From Candidatus Didemnitutus sp. (lineage in GTDB: Bacteria > Verrucomicrobiota > Verrucomicrobiia > Opitutales > Opitutaceae): DNA of 64,000 nt. A program made the position numbers and the translations under genes. Below the pieces are notes generated by a model. That model saw only the letters and a program-made list of their open reading frames with translations, searched no databases and was not told where the DNA came from. The stretch covers positions 1 through 64,000 of the forward strand of contig JAMPXH010000001.1 in the NCBI GenBank assembly GCA_023701285.1. Reading direction: 5' to 3'. Positions within the stretch are counted from its first letter, which is position 1. Every line of letters starts with the position of its first letter. This document shows, piece by piece, positions 25,294-34,202 of this stretch.

Positions 25294-25758
25294 TTAAATG
25301 CTGTATTTGGCGCGGATGAAGTCCGGTATCCGCACCGCTTTGGCAGTCTCCAGCGAGACCATGACGTAGTCGAACCACCCGTCGCAACAGCGCCGGCCAT
25401 CGGTCTTCCGCTCGATTTCGAACTGCACGCGCAGGCCGATCGGCGTGAATTTCTCGATCCACGTGCGCACGAGGAAGCGCTCGCCCAAACCCAAGGCCTC
25501 GCGGAAGCGCATCTGCGTGCCGACCATGAACCAGCCGTAGCCGAGCTGCTGGAACTCGGCCATGCTCATGCCGTAGCAGCGCTCCATCTGGTCGAAGCGG
25601 GCGGCGAGCACGTAATCCATATAGCGGCTGCTGTGGACATGCCGATACATGTCGATGTCGTCGGGCCGCACCTGCAGCTCGGTTTCGAACTTGGAGAAGA
25701 TCAGCGGCAGATCGCCGGCCGCATCGGGGCCGGCGGCGTTTTCGGGGGCGGCACTCAC
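25294..25758 (-). CDS. Acyl-CoA thioesterase, YbgC/4-hydroxybenzoyl-CoA type
   Basis: A 154-residue hotdog-fold thioesterase. After a flexible Ala/Pro N-terminus come the typical strand-helix ELQVRPDDIDMYRHVHSSRY (about residues 27-46), in which Asp-x-x-x-H-x-H corresponds to the catalytic DxxGHxN region, and AARFDQMERC. Gly of the usual motif is changed. It would cleave acyl-CoA or aryl-CoA; the substrate is unknown. Terminator and DUF3016 gene lie upstream, so it is a separate unit. Confidence 0.85.
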   Translation of the reverse strand: MSAAPENAAGPDAAGDLPLIFSKFETELQVRPDDIDMYRHVHSSRYMDYVLAARFDQMERCYGMSMAEFQQLGYGWFMVGTQMRFREALGLGERFLVRTWIEKFTPIGLRVQFEIERKTDGRRCCDGWFDYVMVSLETAKAVRIPDFIRAKYSI

Positions 25759-25791
25759 GCCTGCAGGCTCCCGGACCGGGCGGGGCCGGTC

Positions 25792-25820
25792 AAAAGAAAA
25801 GGCGCCTCGCTGGAGGCGCC
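25792..25820 (-). terminator. Intrinsic terminator after the DUF3016 gene
   Basis: On the minus strand GGCGCCTC / GAGGCGCC forms an 8-bp stem with a four-base loop, followed by TTTTCTTTTG. It lies 26 bases beyond the DUF3016 stop codon. Confidence 0.88.
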
Positions 25821-25845
25821 CGATGAGCTTGGCGATCCGCGCGGA

Positions 25846-26379
25846 TCACTTCTTCGGCCGCTTGAACTCACGGCGCATCCAGTCGGAGAGCAACGCCTTG
25901 TCGTGGCGGAGCGGATCGCTCTGCGGCAGGGCGGTGTTCATCATGAACCCCAAGTCGCGGAGCTCCCGGCGACCTTCCCGGACGACGCTGCCGTCTGCGG
26001 CGAGCAGGCGGAACTCGAGGTCGACGCGCGGGGGATAGAGATCCTTCACGATGCGGATGTCGTCGTATTGCGGACCGCGCCACGGCTCGAAATCGCCCGC
26101 CAGATCGATGTCGACAAAACGGACCTCGAGACGCTGGCCCTCGGGCAGCAATTGGTTGCCCAACCACTCGATATGCTTGCGAAACTCCTCCGAGAGGTGC
26201 TCGCGGCCGGAGTCCCGCGCGAGGTATTCGCTGGTGAAATCGGTGAACTTCTCGGGGTCGACGAAGGTGACTTGAATCCGCTCAGGTTCGGCGGGCTTGG
26301 CTTCGGTTGGCTGCTGCGCATGGAGCGCAATCCCGCCAACCAAGGCCGCAAAGGCGGTAACGCAGGGGATTGCTTTCAT
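25846..26379 (-). CDS. DUF3016 domain exported protein
   Basis: A 177-residue protein with a signal peptide ending at LHAQ (about residue 21). The DUF3016 core is recognisable: VDPEKFTDF (about 41-49), LPEGQRLEVRFVDIDLAGDFEP (stretch near 78-99), DIRIVKDLYPPRVDLEFRL and the terminal KALLSDWMRREF. The family is exported and uncharacterised. The ATG at 26379 gives the signal peptide. It is monocistronic, bounded by a terminator. Confidence 0.85.
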   Translation of the reverse strand: MKAIPCVTAFAALVGGIALHAQQPTEAKPAEPERIQVTFVDPEKFTDFTSEYLARDSGREHLSEEFRKHIEWLGNQLLPEGQRLEVRFVDIDLAGDFEPWRGPQYDDIRIVKDLYPPRVDLEFRLLAADGSVVREGRRELRDLGFMMNTALPQSDPLRHDKALLSDWMRREFKRPKK

Positions 26380-26609
26380 GGCTACTAGGATAGCGCATGC
26401 CGGGGAAAGTTCCAGCCTCGGGAGCGCGCGACCGGATTTTTGGGGCATCCCGCTGCGCCAGATGCCGATGAGACGCGCCTTTGGCTTGCATCGCCGGCGC
26501 GCCTGCGTCTTTTGGACCGTTCTCCGGCAACTTTGATACGCGTCGCTGCGTATTGTGGGAACCCGCAGACATCTTGCATACTCCTCCTGACCCGAGGCCT
26601 AACACCATC

Positions 26610-26675
26610 ATGCTCCTTTCCGTCATCATCCTCGCCTTGCTGTCGCTCCTCGTGGCGACCGAGCCAGACAGCTGA
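26610..26675 (+). CDS. Possible 21-residue hydrophobic peptide
   Basis: ATG at 26610 opens a tiny frame: MLLSVIILALLSLLVATE plus three residues, then TGA. It would be a single membrane helix, and 33 bases later a terminator follows, so a short transcript is plausible. This is the only structure I see in the 460-base gap between the DUF3016 and desaturase starts; the rest (26380-26609) shows nothing clear. No good Shine-Dalgarno is visible. It could be a small membrane peptide, a leader of the desaturase gene, or chance. Confidence 0.4.
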   Translation: MLLSVIILALLSLLVATEPDS

Positions 26676-26708
26676 CGCGCGCCTGTCCGCGCCCCGCCCT
26701 TCCCTTGA

Positions 26709-26736
26709 GGCCGCCCCGGAATGAGGCGGCTTTTTT
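26709..26736 (+). terminator. Intrinsic terminator upstream of the desaturase
   Basis: GCCGCC / GGCGGC with a nine-base loop is followed by six T residues. It lies between the 21-residue frame and the desaturase start, so it ends a short upstream RNA or acts as an attenuator of the desaturase. Confidence 0.75.
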
Positions 26737-26839
26737 CGTGTCACAATTCCCTCGGGTGCACGGAAACGGCGGGAAACCCTTGCTTGCACAATCGCCCGCG
26801 GGGCCCTTCTTAGCGGGCCTCCACCACCTCAGAAAGAAA

Positions 26840-28033
26840 GTGTCCCGCCAAGTGTCCTCGTTCTCCGCGTCCCTGCGCCGTATCGGCGCGTCTCTCATCC
26901 AGTGGGTCGATTCCGACTACACCCTCGAATCCCCGGAATCCATCCGCGCGCAGCCTGACGGCGTCAACCTCGTGCGCTGCCTGCCGTTCGTGATCCTCCA
27001 CCTCGGCTGCCTCGGCGTCATCTGGGTCGGCTGGAGCTGGTTCGCCGTGTGGGCCGCCGTGTTCCTCTACGTCGTGCGCATGTTCGCCGTCACGGGCATC
27101 TTCCACCGCTATTTCTCGCACAAGACCTACAGCACGTCGCGCTTCGGGCAATTCCTGCTCGCCGTCTGGACCGGCACGACCGTGCAGCGCGGGCCGCTGT
27201 GGTGGGCCTACCATCACCGCCACCATCACCAGCACTCCGACCAGGAGGAAGACGCCCACTCGCCGCACGTGCACGGCTTCCTGTGGTCGCACATCGGCTG
27301 GATCACCAGCAAACGCAACTTCCCCACCGACTACTCGAAGGTGAAGGACCTCGCGAAATACCCCGAGCTCGTCTGGCTGAACCGCTTCGACATCGTCGTC
27401 CCCGTGCTCTTCGCGCTCAGCCTGTTCGGCCTCGGCGCGTTCCTCGAATCCGCCGCCCCGCAACTCGGCACCAGCGCCTGGCAGCTCGTCGTCTGGGGCT
27501 TCTTCATCAGCACCACGGCGCTCTTCCACGGCACCGCCTCGATCAACTCCTTCACTCATCTCTGGGGCAAGCGCCGCTTCCACACCACGGACGATTCCCG
27601 CAACAGCTTCATCCTCGCCATCATCACCCTCGGCGAGGGCTGGCACAACAACCACCACCGCTACCAGTCGTCCACGCGCAACGGTTTCTACTGGTGGGAA
27701 ATCGATCCGACCTACTACGGCCTGAAGTTCCTCTCCTGGACCGGCTTCATCTGGGGCCTCAAGCCCGTCCCGCAATCCATCTACGAGGAAGCCGCGCGCA
27801 ACGCCCATCAGGACACCATTCGCCGCATGTCGCTCTCCTCCGTGCAGGACGAGATCAACACGCTGAAGCGCGTCGTCCCCACCGCCGCCGCCATCGCGAT
27901 GGCCACGGTCAACTCGCCCGAGGTCGCCGCGCAGATGCAGAAGAAGGACGGTCCGGCCATCCACAAGCCGGTCAACGAACTCGCGGAACAGCCTCCCGCC
28001 ACGTCGCCGGACGCGCCCTCCAAACAAGACTGA
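26840..28033 (+). CDS. Acyl-CoA/acyl-lipid delta-9 type desaturase
   Basis: A 397-residue membrane di-iron desaturase that makes monounsaturated fatty acids. The three His boxes are HRYFSH, HHRHHHQHSD and HNNHHR, all with normal spacing, and three to four membrane segments flank them. The C-terminal 70 residues are an extension ending in a Pro/Ala-rich tail. GTG at 26840 is preferred because AGAAAGAA lies just upstream; the open frame continues back to 26705. It probably supplies the cis double bonds used by the Cfa-like enzymes at 34-38 kb. Confidence 0.92.
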   Translation: MSRQVSSFSASLRRIGASLIQWVDSDYTLESPESIRAQPDGVNLVRCLPFVILHLGCLGVIWVGWSWFAVWAAVFLYVVRMFAVTGIFHRYFSHKTYSTSRFGQFLLAVWTGTTVQRGPLWWAYHHRHHHQHSDQEEDAHSPHVHGFLWSHIGWITSKRNFPTDYSKVKDLAKYPELVWLNRFDIVVPVLFALSLFGLGAFLESAAPQLGTSAWQLVVWGFFISTTALFHGTASINSFTHLWGKRRFHTTDDSRNSFILAIITLGEGWHNNHHRYQSSTRNGFYWWEIDPTYYGLKFLSWTGFIWGLKPVPQSIYEEAARNAHQDTIRRMSLSSVQDEINTLKRVVPTAAAIAMATVNSPEVAAQMQKKDGPAIHKPVNELAEQPPATSPDAPSKQD

Positions 28034-28060
28034 GCGCTCCGTCGCTTCTCCCTTCCTGCA

Positions 28061-28086
28061 AGGCAGGCCATCACGGCCTGCCTTTT
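28061..28086 (+). terminator. Intrinsic terminator after the desaturase
   Basis: AGGCAGGCC / GGCCTGCCT with a five-base loop is followed by a T-run, 28 bases beyond the desaturase stop codon. Confidence 0.92.
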
Positions 28087-28129
28087 TCATTTCATCGCGG
28101 CACCCCGCATACGCCACGCTGCGCGCCGC

Positions 28130-31100
28130 TCAGCGCGCCACGCCGATCCGGAAGAAAGCCGTCGGCTCGCCCGCATTCAGAATCGCCGTGAAGAACGCGT
28201 GGTCGTCATCGCCCGCCGCCGTGCGGCGCTCGACCTCGGTCCACGATCCCGCGGCCAGCGTGGCGCTGCGCTCGAGCACGTAGGTGTGCCCGGCGCGGGC
28301 GCGGTAACCGATCTGCCAGCCGCCCACCGTAACGAGCGCCGGCTGCACCACGAACCGATCGCGCGCATCGAAAGGATCGCCGCCGGTGAGGAATTCCATG
28401 CGGTTGCTGTCCCCATCGCCGTCCGCGTCCGCCGCGTCGTCGTTCCCCGTCAGCGGATCGAAACCATGCAGACGCTCCCAATAATCCGCCGCGCCGCCGC
28501 CGTCGCTGTCCGCCGCCCCGGCCCCGCGGTAGATCATATCCAAACTGTCACCGACGATCTCGCTCCACAGCGCCGCGTGCGCCAGCAGACCGTGCGGCGT
28601 GGCAAAGTGCACGCGGCTGCCGCCGAGGTCGCGATACTCAAGCCCGAGCGAGTCGCTGTCCGCCCCGCGCCACGCGAGCCCTTCGCTCCATAACTGCTCC
28701 TGCGCCTGCTGCACGTTCGGGTCGCCCGTCGTCTCGAGCGGCCAGCGGCTCGCGCGGGCCACGAACCACGGGAACGCCCAACCGGCGTCCGCGCGCGAGG
28801 AGACGATCACGTTGGCCAGCCGGTTGTAGTAATCCTGCCGTGACGTGCGCGTGGTGCCGGGCACGTGCGTGGAATCGCTCTCGCCCTGGTGCCAGAGCAG
28901 GGCGCGGAAGCCGCCCGGACCAAACTGCCGCGCGCGTGCCAGCAACCAGTTGTAGAGCCCGTTGTGGTAGGCGCCCGCGAAATCCGTGAAATCGTGCGGC
29001 GCCGTCGGCTGCCATTCCGCGACGTCCGTGGCGCCCTGCCCTGCGATCGAGATCGCCACCGGCACGCCGAAACGCGCCGCCAGCTGGTCGCCGAACGCCG
29101 GGTAATAGCTGCCGCCGCTGCTCGTGTCGTGCGCGCCGGGCTGCGGATCGTGGCCTTCCTGCCAATGCGCGCCGCTGAACGAGCTGACGAGCCCCGACGC
29201 GGGATTCATCGGCCCTTCCGTGACCGCGAGATCGCTGTTCGCGTAGGCGCTGTTGGTTGAGTTCGACTGCCCGGCTGCGAGAAAAACCTCGCCCACGCCG
29301 AAGCGCTCGACCGTCCATTCCGCGATCACGGCGCCGGCCGCCCGCGCCCGCACCGTGGCGCGATACCAGCCGCCGGCGGGCAGCGTGAATTCCTGGGCGA
29401 ACTTCAGCGTCGCCGCGTCGAAAGCCAGCGCCTGCTCGCCGGCGGGCAACGCGCCCGCGAGCGGCGGCGCGTGCAGATCCCCGGCGGAAAACTCGACCGT
29501 CACCTGCTCCGCCCCGGCCGGCGCGCGGCCGGCCACCCGCACCGGACCGTCCGTGCGCGTGGCGCGCTGGAACACCTGCCAATCCTGCGGCGCATCGACC
29601 GAGAGCGGATCGAACGTGACCATGAACGACCGCACCGAACGCGGCGGCACGTCGAGCAACAGGAACTGGCGCGCCGGCGGCACGCCGTCCGGCCCGCTCG
29701 TCATCCGCTCGAAACCCGTCAGGCGCAGCACGCGACCTGACTCATGGCGCAACACCACATCACCCGCGGCCGCGCCGGTGACGGCAACCGGAGTCGCCGC
29801 CGTCGCTCCGTCGCCGGTGCGCACCTGCGTGGCGACGGTGGCGTCGATCGAGAGCCGGTAGGTCGCTGTCGCGGTGTTGTCGTGGTTCTGTAGCATCACG
29901 ACGTAGCGGCCGCGCGCGAAGCCGCCGGCCGTCATTTCGCGCAGCATGAAAGTCTTGTAGAAAAAGCTGCCGACCGTGCTCGCGTTTTGCACCGCAGTCG
30001 TGCCGCTGGCCGTGAACGCACCGCCTTCGGGCCCGAGCCAGAAGAGTCCGCCGTGGCGCAGGTAGGCGAGCTGGTGATTGCCGGTCAGGTAGGCGTCGAA
30101 GGCGTCGGTGGTGATGCTGAAGTTGGAGCCGTTGCGGCGCACTTCGGCGACAGGCGCGACAACGGGCGTCGTGGCCAGCGCGGCGGCGAAATCCGTGGCA
30201 ACCCGCAGGTCGTCCACGTCGAAGCGCCCGAGGTTGGTGCCGTCGGTGTTGAGCACGCGCAGCGCCACGCCGCTGAACGTGTAGGTGCCCATGTCGCCCG
30301 TTTTTGCGGCGACCGCATCGGCCGGCTCTGCTTCCTCAGCGGCATCGATCCACAGCGCGCTGTCGTTCGTGGCGGCGTCGTGGCGCACCACCACGCGATA
30401 GGGCGTGCCCGGCACGAGGTCGCGTGCGGCGAACACCGCGGTGGCCGCCATGGCGTCGGTCGACACGCCGAGTTGCGCTGTGCCGGACGTCGCGCCGGCG
30501 CGCAGCCAGACGTGGCCGTTGAAGGTCGTGGCATTGGCGATCCCCTGCAGGGCCTGGAACCAACCGCTCGCGCCCGGCGCAGGGGCCGCGCGCACCGTGA
30601 TCGTGAAGGCGCGATACGACACCGGCCCGAGTTGCCCGGCAGTCGGGGCGCGGTGGTATTGGCGGTCACCGCTGAAGTTCCGGCGATAGACGCCGGCGTT
30701 CGTCGCAGGCGTCGTGTAATCGAATACGAGCGCGTCGTCCGCGACTTGGAGCGACGGCGCGCCGTCGCCCACGCTCCAACGGGCGCTGGAGTTGGAGCGC
30801 AGCTCGCCCGTGCCGTAGGGGAAACGCTCCCAGAGCAACACCGCGGGATCGTAGCGCAGATTCACAGCGGCAAGCGTGCCGGTGCCGAACCCGGCCGGCA
30901 CCGTCGGCGCGGGCGCGGCCACGGTGCCGCGCAACACGTCGACCTGCACGTCATCGAGCAGAAAGTCGATGTAGGCATCGCTCGTGGTGGTGTTGAATTC
31001 AATCTGGCCGAGATTCGACGGCGCGGTGCGGTAGCTCAGCGTGTTGTCGAAGGGGCCGACGCCGCGGTAAACGGCATCGAGGAAGAGCGCGACGGAGTTT

Positions 31101-31771
31101 GCCGCCAGCGTGCGGGCGACGCCGTCGGGGCCCGCGTATTCGAGCGTCTCCGAGTCGTGATCGTTGAGGTAGAGCACGACTTGGTGCGCTTCCGCCGGGG
31201 TGAACGTGACATTGAGATCGTTCGCGGAACCGGAGAGATCGAGGCGAAGCGCGCCGTTGGTCGCGAGCGTGAGCAGCATCGGACGGTTGGCGCTGCTCGC
31301 CAGGGTCATGCCGAGCTGACCTGCGCTGAAGCGCAGCGTCTTCGCGTCCGTGCCGTGGTTGGCCGTGGCCGCGAAGGCGAACGCCACCCGCACCGCCGTG
31401 GCCATCTCCGCCGCGTTCGCCGCGAAGTCGTAGCGCAGCACCGTGCCGGTATCAGTGTCGTAATCGAAGAAGCGCACGAATTTCCCCGTGCCCGGCACCG
31501 GAGCGGCCGGCATTCCCGTGTAGGGTCCCACCGCGACGCCACGCGGGCCCGTCGTGCTCGGCGTCACGGGCAGCGGCGTCGTGGCGCCCACCGGCGAGGT
31601 CGGGCTCACGCTGCTCGCCGGCGGCGCCGCGCCGGCCACTCCCGACTCATAATCCATCCACAGCACCGGATCAGCCGCGCCGGCGGTCGCAGCCAGCAGC
31701 GCGAGGCTGCCGAGCAGGGCCCCGACACGGGGCAGAGAAGGGGCGGACCAAGGACGCAACAGCAGGAACAT
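28130..31771 (-). CDS. Large secreted protein with SASA-type (sialate O-acetylesterase-like) domain
   Basis: A 1213-residue exported protein. A signal peptide ends near TAGAAD (about residue 33). Residues about 35-560 look like two beta-sandwich, LamG-like parts (NLRYDPAVLLWERFPYG marks the second). Residues about 840-1110 form an SGNH/SASA esterase domain with nucleophile region FLAAGQSNS, AISIAGQGATDVAEW, LLWHQGESDS and a late His (GSRVHFATPHG). The C-terminus has Asp-rich TSP3-like calcium repeats and a beta domain shared with two other proteins of this window. It may deacetylate polysaccharides at the cell surface. Alone on the minus strand. Confidence 0.85.
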   Translation of the reverse strand: MFLLLRPWSAPSLPRVGALLGSLALLAATAGAADPVLWMDYESGVAGAAPPASSVSPTSPVGATTPLPVTPSTTGPRGVAVGPYTGMPAAPVPGTGKFVRFFDYDTDTGTVLRYDFAANAAEMATAVRVAFAFAATANHGTDAKTLRFSAGQLGMTLASSANRPMLLTLATNGALRLDLSGSANDLNVTFTPAEAHQVVLYLNDHDSETLEYAGPDGVARTLAANSVALFLDAVYRGVGPFDNTLSYRTAPSNLGQIEFNTTTSDAYIDFLLDDVQVDVLRGTVAAPAPTVPAGFGTGTLAAVNLRYDPAVLLWERFPYGTGELRSNSSARWSVGDGAPSLQVADDALVFDYTTPATNAGVYRRNFSGDRQYHRAPTAGQLGPVSYRAFTITVRAAPAPGASGWFQALQGIANATTFNGHVWLRAGATSGTAQLGVSTDAMAATAVFAARDLVPGTPYRVVVRHDAATNDSALWIDAAEEAEPADAVAAKTGDMGTYTFSGVALRVLNTDGTNLGRFDVDDLRVATDFAAALATTPVVAPVAEVRRNGSNFSITTDAFDAYLTGNHQLAYLRHGGLFWLGPEGGAFTASGTTAVQNASTVGSFFYKTFMLREMTAGGFARGRYVVMLQNHDNTATATYRLSIDATVATQVRTGDGATAATPVAVTGAAAGDVVLRHESGRVLRLTGFERMTSGPDGVPPARQFLLLDVPPRSVRSFMVTFDPLSVDAPQDWQVFQRATRTDGPVRVAGRAPAGAEQVTVEFSAGDLHAPPLAGALPAGEQALAFDAATLKFAQEFTLPAGGWYRATVRARAAGAVIAEWTVERFGVGEVFLAAGQSNSTNSAYANSDLAVTEGPMNPASGLVSSFSGAHWQEGHDPQPGAHDTSSGGSYYPAFGDQLAARFGVPVAISIAGQGATDVAEWQPTAPHDFTDFAGAYHNGLYNWLLARARQFGPGGFRALLWHQGESDSTHVPGTTRTSRQDYYNRLANVIVSSRADAGWAFPWFVARASRWPLETTGDPNVQQAQEQLWSEGLAWRGADSDSLGLEYRDLGGSRVHFATPHGLLAHAALWSEIVGDSLDMIYRGAGAADSDGGGAADYWERLHGFDPLTGNDDAADADGDGDSNRMEFLTGGDPFDARDRFVVQPALVTVGGWQIGYRARAGHTYVLERSATLAAGSWTEVERRTAAGDDDHAFFTAILNAGEPTAFFRIGVAR

Positions 31772-31897
31772 GGGGACGGCCAGCTGAGCTAATAATAATT
31801 AAATTGTCGAGCCGAAAGCCGTTCGGGCATCGCCGCACGCGCCGGTCTGCGGCCCATTTCGATGAATCCACCGGAGCGGCCGGAGCGTAAGCTGGGC

Positions 31898-33250
31898 ATG
31901 GCTCGTCCTTCCCTCGCGATCATCGGCACTGGCATCTCCGGTCTGGGCTGCGCGCATTTTCTGCACCGCCACTACGAGATCACGCTGTTCGAGCAGGACC
32001 GTCACGTCGGCGGGCACACGAACACCGTCACCGTGCCCGAAGCCGGCACCGGCCGGCCGTTGCCCATCGACACGGGTTTCATGGTCTTCAACTACGAGAC
32101 CTACCCGCAACTCACGCGCATGTTCGCCCAGCTCGGTGTGCCGGTGAAGAAGACCGACATGTCCTTCAGCGTGCGTCACGAAGACACCGGGCTCGAATTC
32201 TGCGGCTCGTCGCTCAACCACCTCTTCTGCCAGCGCCGAAACCTGCTGCGCCCGTCGTTCTACCGGATGCTGCGCCAGATCGACCGCTTCAACCGCGAAG
32301 CCGTCGCCGCGCTGGAAGACCCGTCCTGGGGCGAGTTGACGCTGGCCGACTACGTCGCGCGCCGCGGCTACGGCGCCGACTTCCTCGATCTCTACGTCGT
32401 GCCGATGAGCAGCGCCGTCTGGTCGACGCCGCCGGACAAGATGCTGCAGTTCCCTGCGCGCACCCTGCTGCGCTTCTTCCATAATCACGGCTTCCTCGGC
32501 CTGCACACGCAGCATCAGTGGTGGACCGTCGACGGCGGCGCGCAGCAATACGTCACGCGCCTCACCTCGCCCTGGCGCGACCGCATCCGGCGCGAGACGC
32601 GCGTGCTCTCCGTCCGCCGCTCGCCCGACGGCGTCCATGTCACCACGGCCGACCGCCGCACCGAACGCTTCGACAAAGTCATCCTCGCCGCGCACGGCCA
32701 CGAATCGCTCGCCCTGCTCGCCGACCCCACGCCCGACGAGGCGCGCCTCCTGCGCGAGTTCCAGTATCAGCCCAACACCGCCACGCTGCACACCGATGCC
32801 TCCATCATGCCGCGCGCGAAACTCGCGTGGTCCGCGTGGAACTACTCCATCGCGCGCGACGCCCGCGGCCGCATCGAGCCGATGACCATTTACTGGATGA
32901 ACCGCCTCCAAGGTGTCTCGGATCGAGAAAATTACTTCGTGTCGATCAACCGCCCCGACCGCGTCGATCCGCGGAAAATCCTGCGCACGATCGCCTACGA
33001 GCACCCGCTCTTCACGCTCGCCGCGATCCGCGTCCAAGCGGAAATCCCGGCACTGAACGCCTCCGGCGCCGGCGCGACCGAGACCTATTTCTGCGGCGCG
33101 TGGACCCGCTATGGGTTCCACGAGGACGGCTTCCTCTCGGCTGTGCAACTCGCGCAACAGCTCCTCGGACGCGATCCGTGGACCGCCGGCGGGCCGGCCG
33201 ATGAGCCGCGGCCCGAAAACCAGCCGTCCCTGCCCCAGCCTGCAACTTGA
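31898..33250 (+). CDS. FAD-dependent amine-oxidase-like oxidoreductase
   Basis: A 450-residue flavoprotein. The N-terminal dinucleotide-binding motif is IIGTGISGLGCAH with the following acidic FEQD and GGHTNTV. The C-terminal FAD contact region is TYFCGAWTRYGFHEDGFLSA. Proteins of this type sit next to DUF1365 and Cfa-like genes in many bacteria and are thought to act on unsaturated or methylated lipid chains. It is the first gene of a seven-gene lipid operon. ATG at 31898 (MARPSLAII) fits the family start; ATG at 31862 is possible. Confidence 0.9.
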   Translation: MARPSLAIIGTGISGLGCAHFLHRHYEITLFEQDRHVGGHTNTVTVPEAGTGRPLPIDTGFMVFNYETYPQLTRMFAQLGVPVKKTDMSFSVRHEDTGLEFCGSSLNHLFCQRRNLLRPSFYRMLRQIDRFNREAVAALEDPSWGELTLADYVARRGYGADFLDLYVVPMSSAVWSTPPDKMLQFPARTLLRFFHNHGFLGLHTQHQWWTVDGGAQQYVTRLTSPWRDRIRRETRVLSVRRSPDGVHVTTADRRTERFDKVILAAHGHESLALLADPTPDEARLLREFQYQPNTATLHTDASIMPRAKLAWSAWNYSIARDARGRIEPMTIYWMNRLQGVSDRENYFVSINRPDRVDPRKILRTIAYEHPLFTLAAIRVQAEIPALNASGAGATETYFCGAWTRYGFHEDGFLSAVQLAQQLLGRDPWTAGGPADEPRPENQPSLPQPAT

Positions 33251-33347
33251 GCGGACGGCGGCTTTGCCCGGTCGCGAGTTCCCTTGCGGTCGGAGGAGCG
33301 GTGCATTCGCTGCATCCCGTTGCCGGTCCGGCCCGTAGTTTAAGCCG

Positions 33348-34202
33348 TTGAACTCCTGCCTCTACGAATGCGATGTGCTCCACCACCGGTTCGCGCCCAA
33401 GCCGCACCGGTTCGTGTATCGCATTTTCCTGTTCGCGCTCGATCTCGACGAACTGGACACGCTGCATCACCGGCTGCGGCTGTTCTCGGTGGGAAAGCGT
33501 AATTTCTACAGTTTCCGCGACCGGGACTTTTTTCCCAGCCACGAACGCCTCCACAACCCCTCGTCCGGTCCCGCTGAAAAACAGGCATCGCCCGGACAGA
33601 AACTCAAGGAGCGCGTGAGCGCCCATCTCGCCGCGCATGGCATCGACCTCACGGGCGGGCGCGTCGTGCTCGTCACGCTGCCACGCGTCGCCGGCTATCT
33701 CTTCAACCCGGTCTCGTTCTACTTCTGCTACGATCGCACCGGCGCGGCCGTCGCCAGCATCGCGGAAGTCACCAACACCTTCCGCGAGGTGAAAGCCTTC
33801 ACGCTCACGGCGCCGCAGCGCGCAGGCGGCTCTGGCGCGACCTTCCGGCTCCGCGCGCCCAAGCATTTCTACGTCTCGCCCTTCTCGGACGTCGACGTGC
33901 AGTTCGAATTCGTCCTGCGCACGCCCGGAGGACGCCTCGCCATCCAGATCGACGATTACGCCGGCGACGCGCGCACGCTCACCAGCACGCTGACCGGCCC
34001 GCGCCACGAACTCACCGACGCCACGCTCGCATGGTTCACGCTCCGCCATCCGCTGCCCACGCTGCGCATCATCACGCTGATCCACTGGCACGCGTTGCAA
34101 CTGTGGCTGAAACGGCTTCCTTGGTTCCGCAAGAACGCCCGCTCCGCCGACCAGCGCGACCTTCGCCGCCCGCACGCCTCCCTCGTCCCGCATCAGTCAT
34201 GA
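33348..34202 (+). CDS. DUF1365 family protein
   Basis: A 284-residue protein recognised by the DUF1365 opening (SCLYECDVLHHRFAPKPHRF), the middle LFNPVSFYFCYD and IAEVTNTFRE, and the late FYVSPFSDVDVQFEF. Function is not established, but the family nearly always pairs with the amine-oxidase-like flavoprotein and a Cfa-like methyltransferase, suggesting a role in modifying membrane acyl chains. Start is TTG at 33348. Its stop overlaps the next gene's ATG by four bases. Confidence 0.9.
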   Translation: MNSCLYECDVLHHRFAPKPHRFVYRIFLFALDLDELDTLHHRLRLFSVGKRNFYSFRDRDFFPSHERLHNPSSGPAEKQASPGQKLKERVSAHLAAHGIDLTGGRVVLVTLPRVAGYLFNPVSFYFCYDRTGAAVASIAEVTNTFREVKAFTLTAPQRAGGSGATFRLRAPKHFYVSPFSDVDVQFEFVLRTPGGRLAIQIDDYAGDARTLTSTLTGPRHELTDATLAWFTLRHPLPTLRIITLIHWHALQLWLKRLPWFRKNARSADQRDLRRPHASLVPHQS

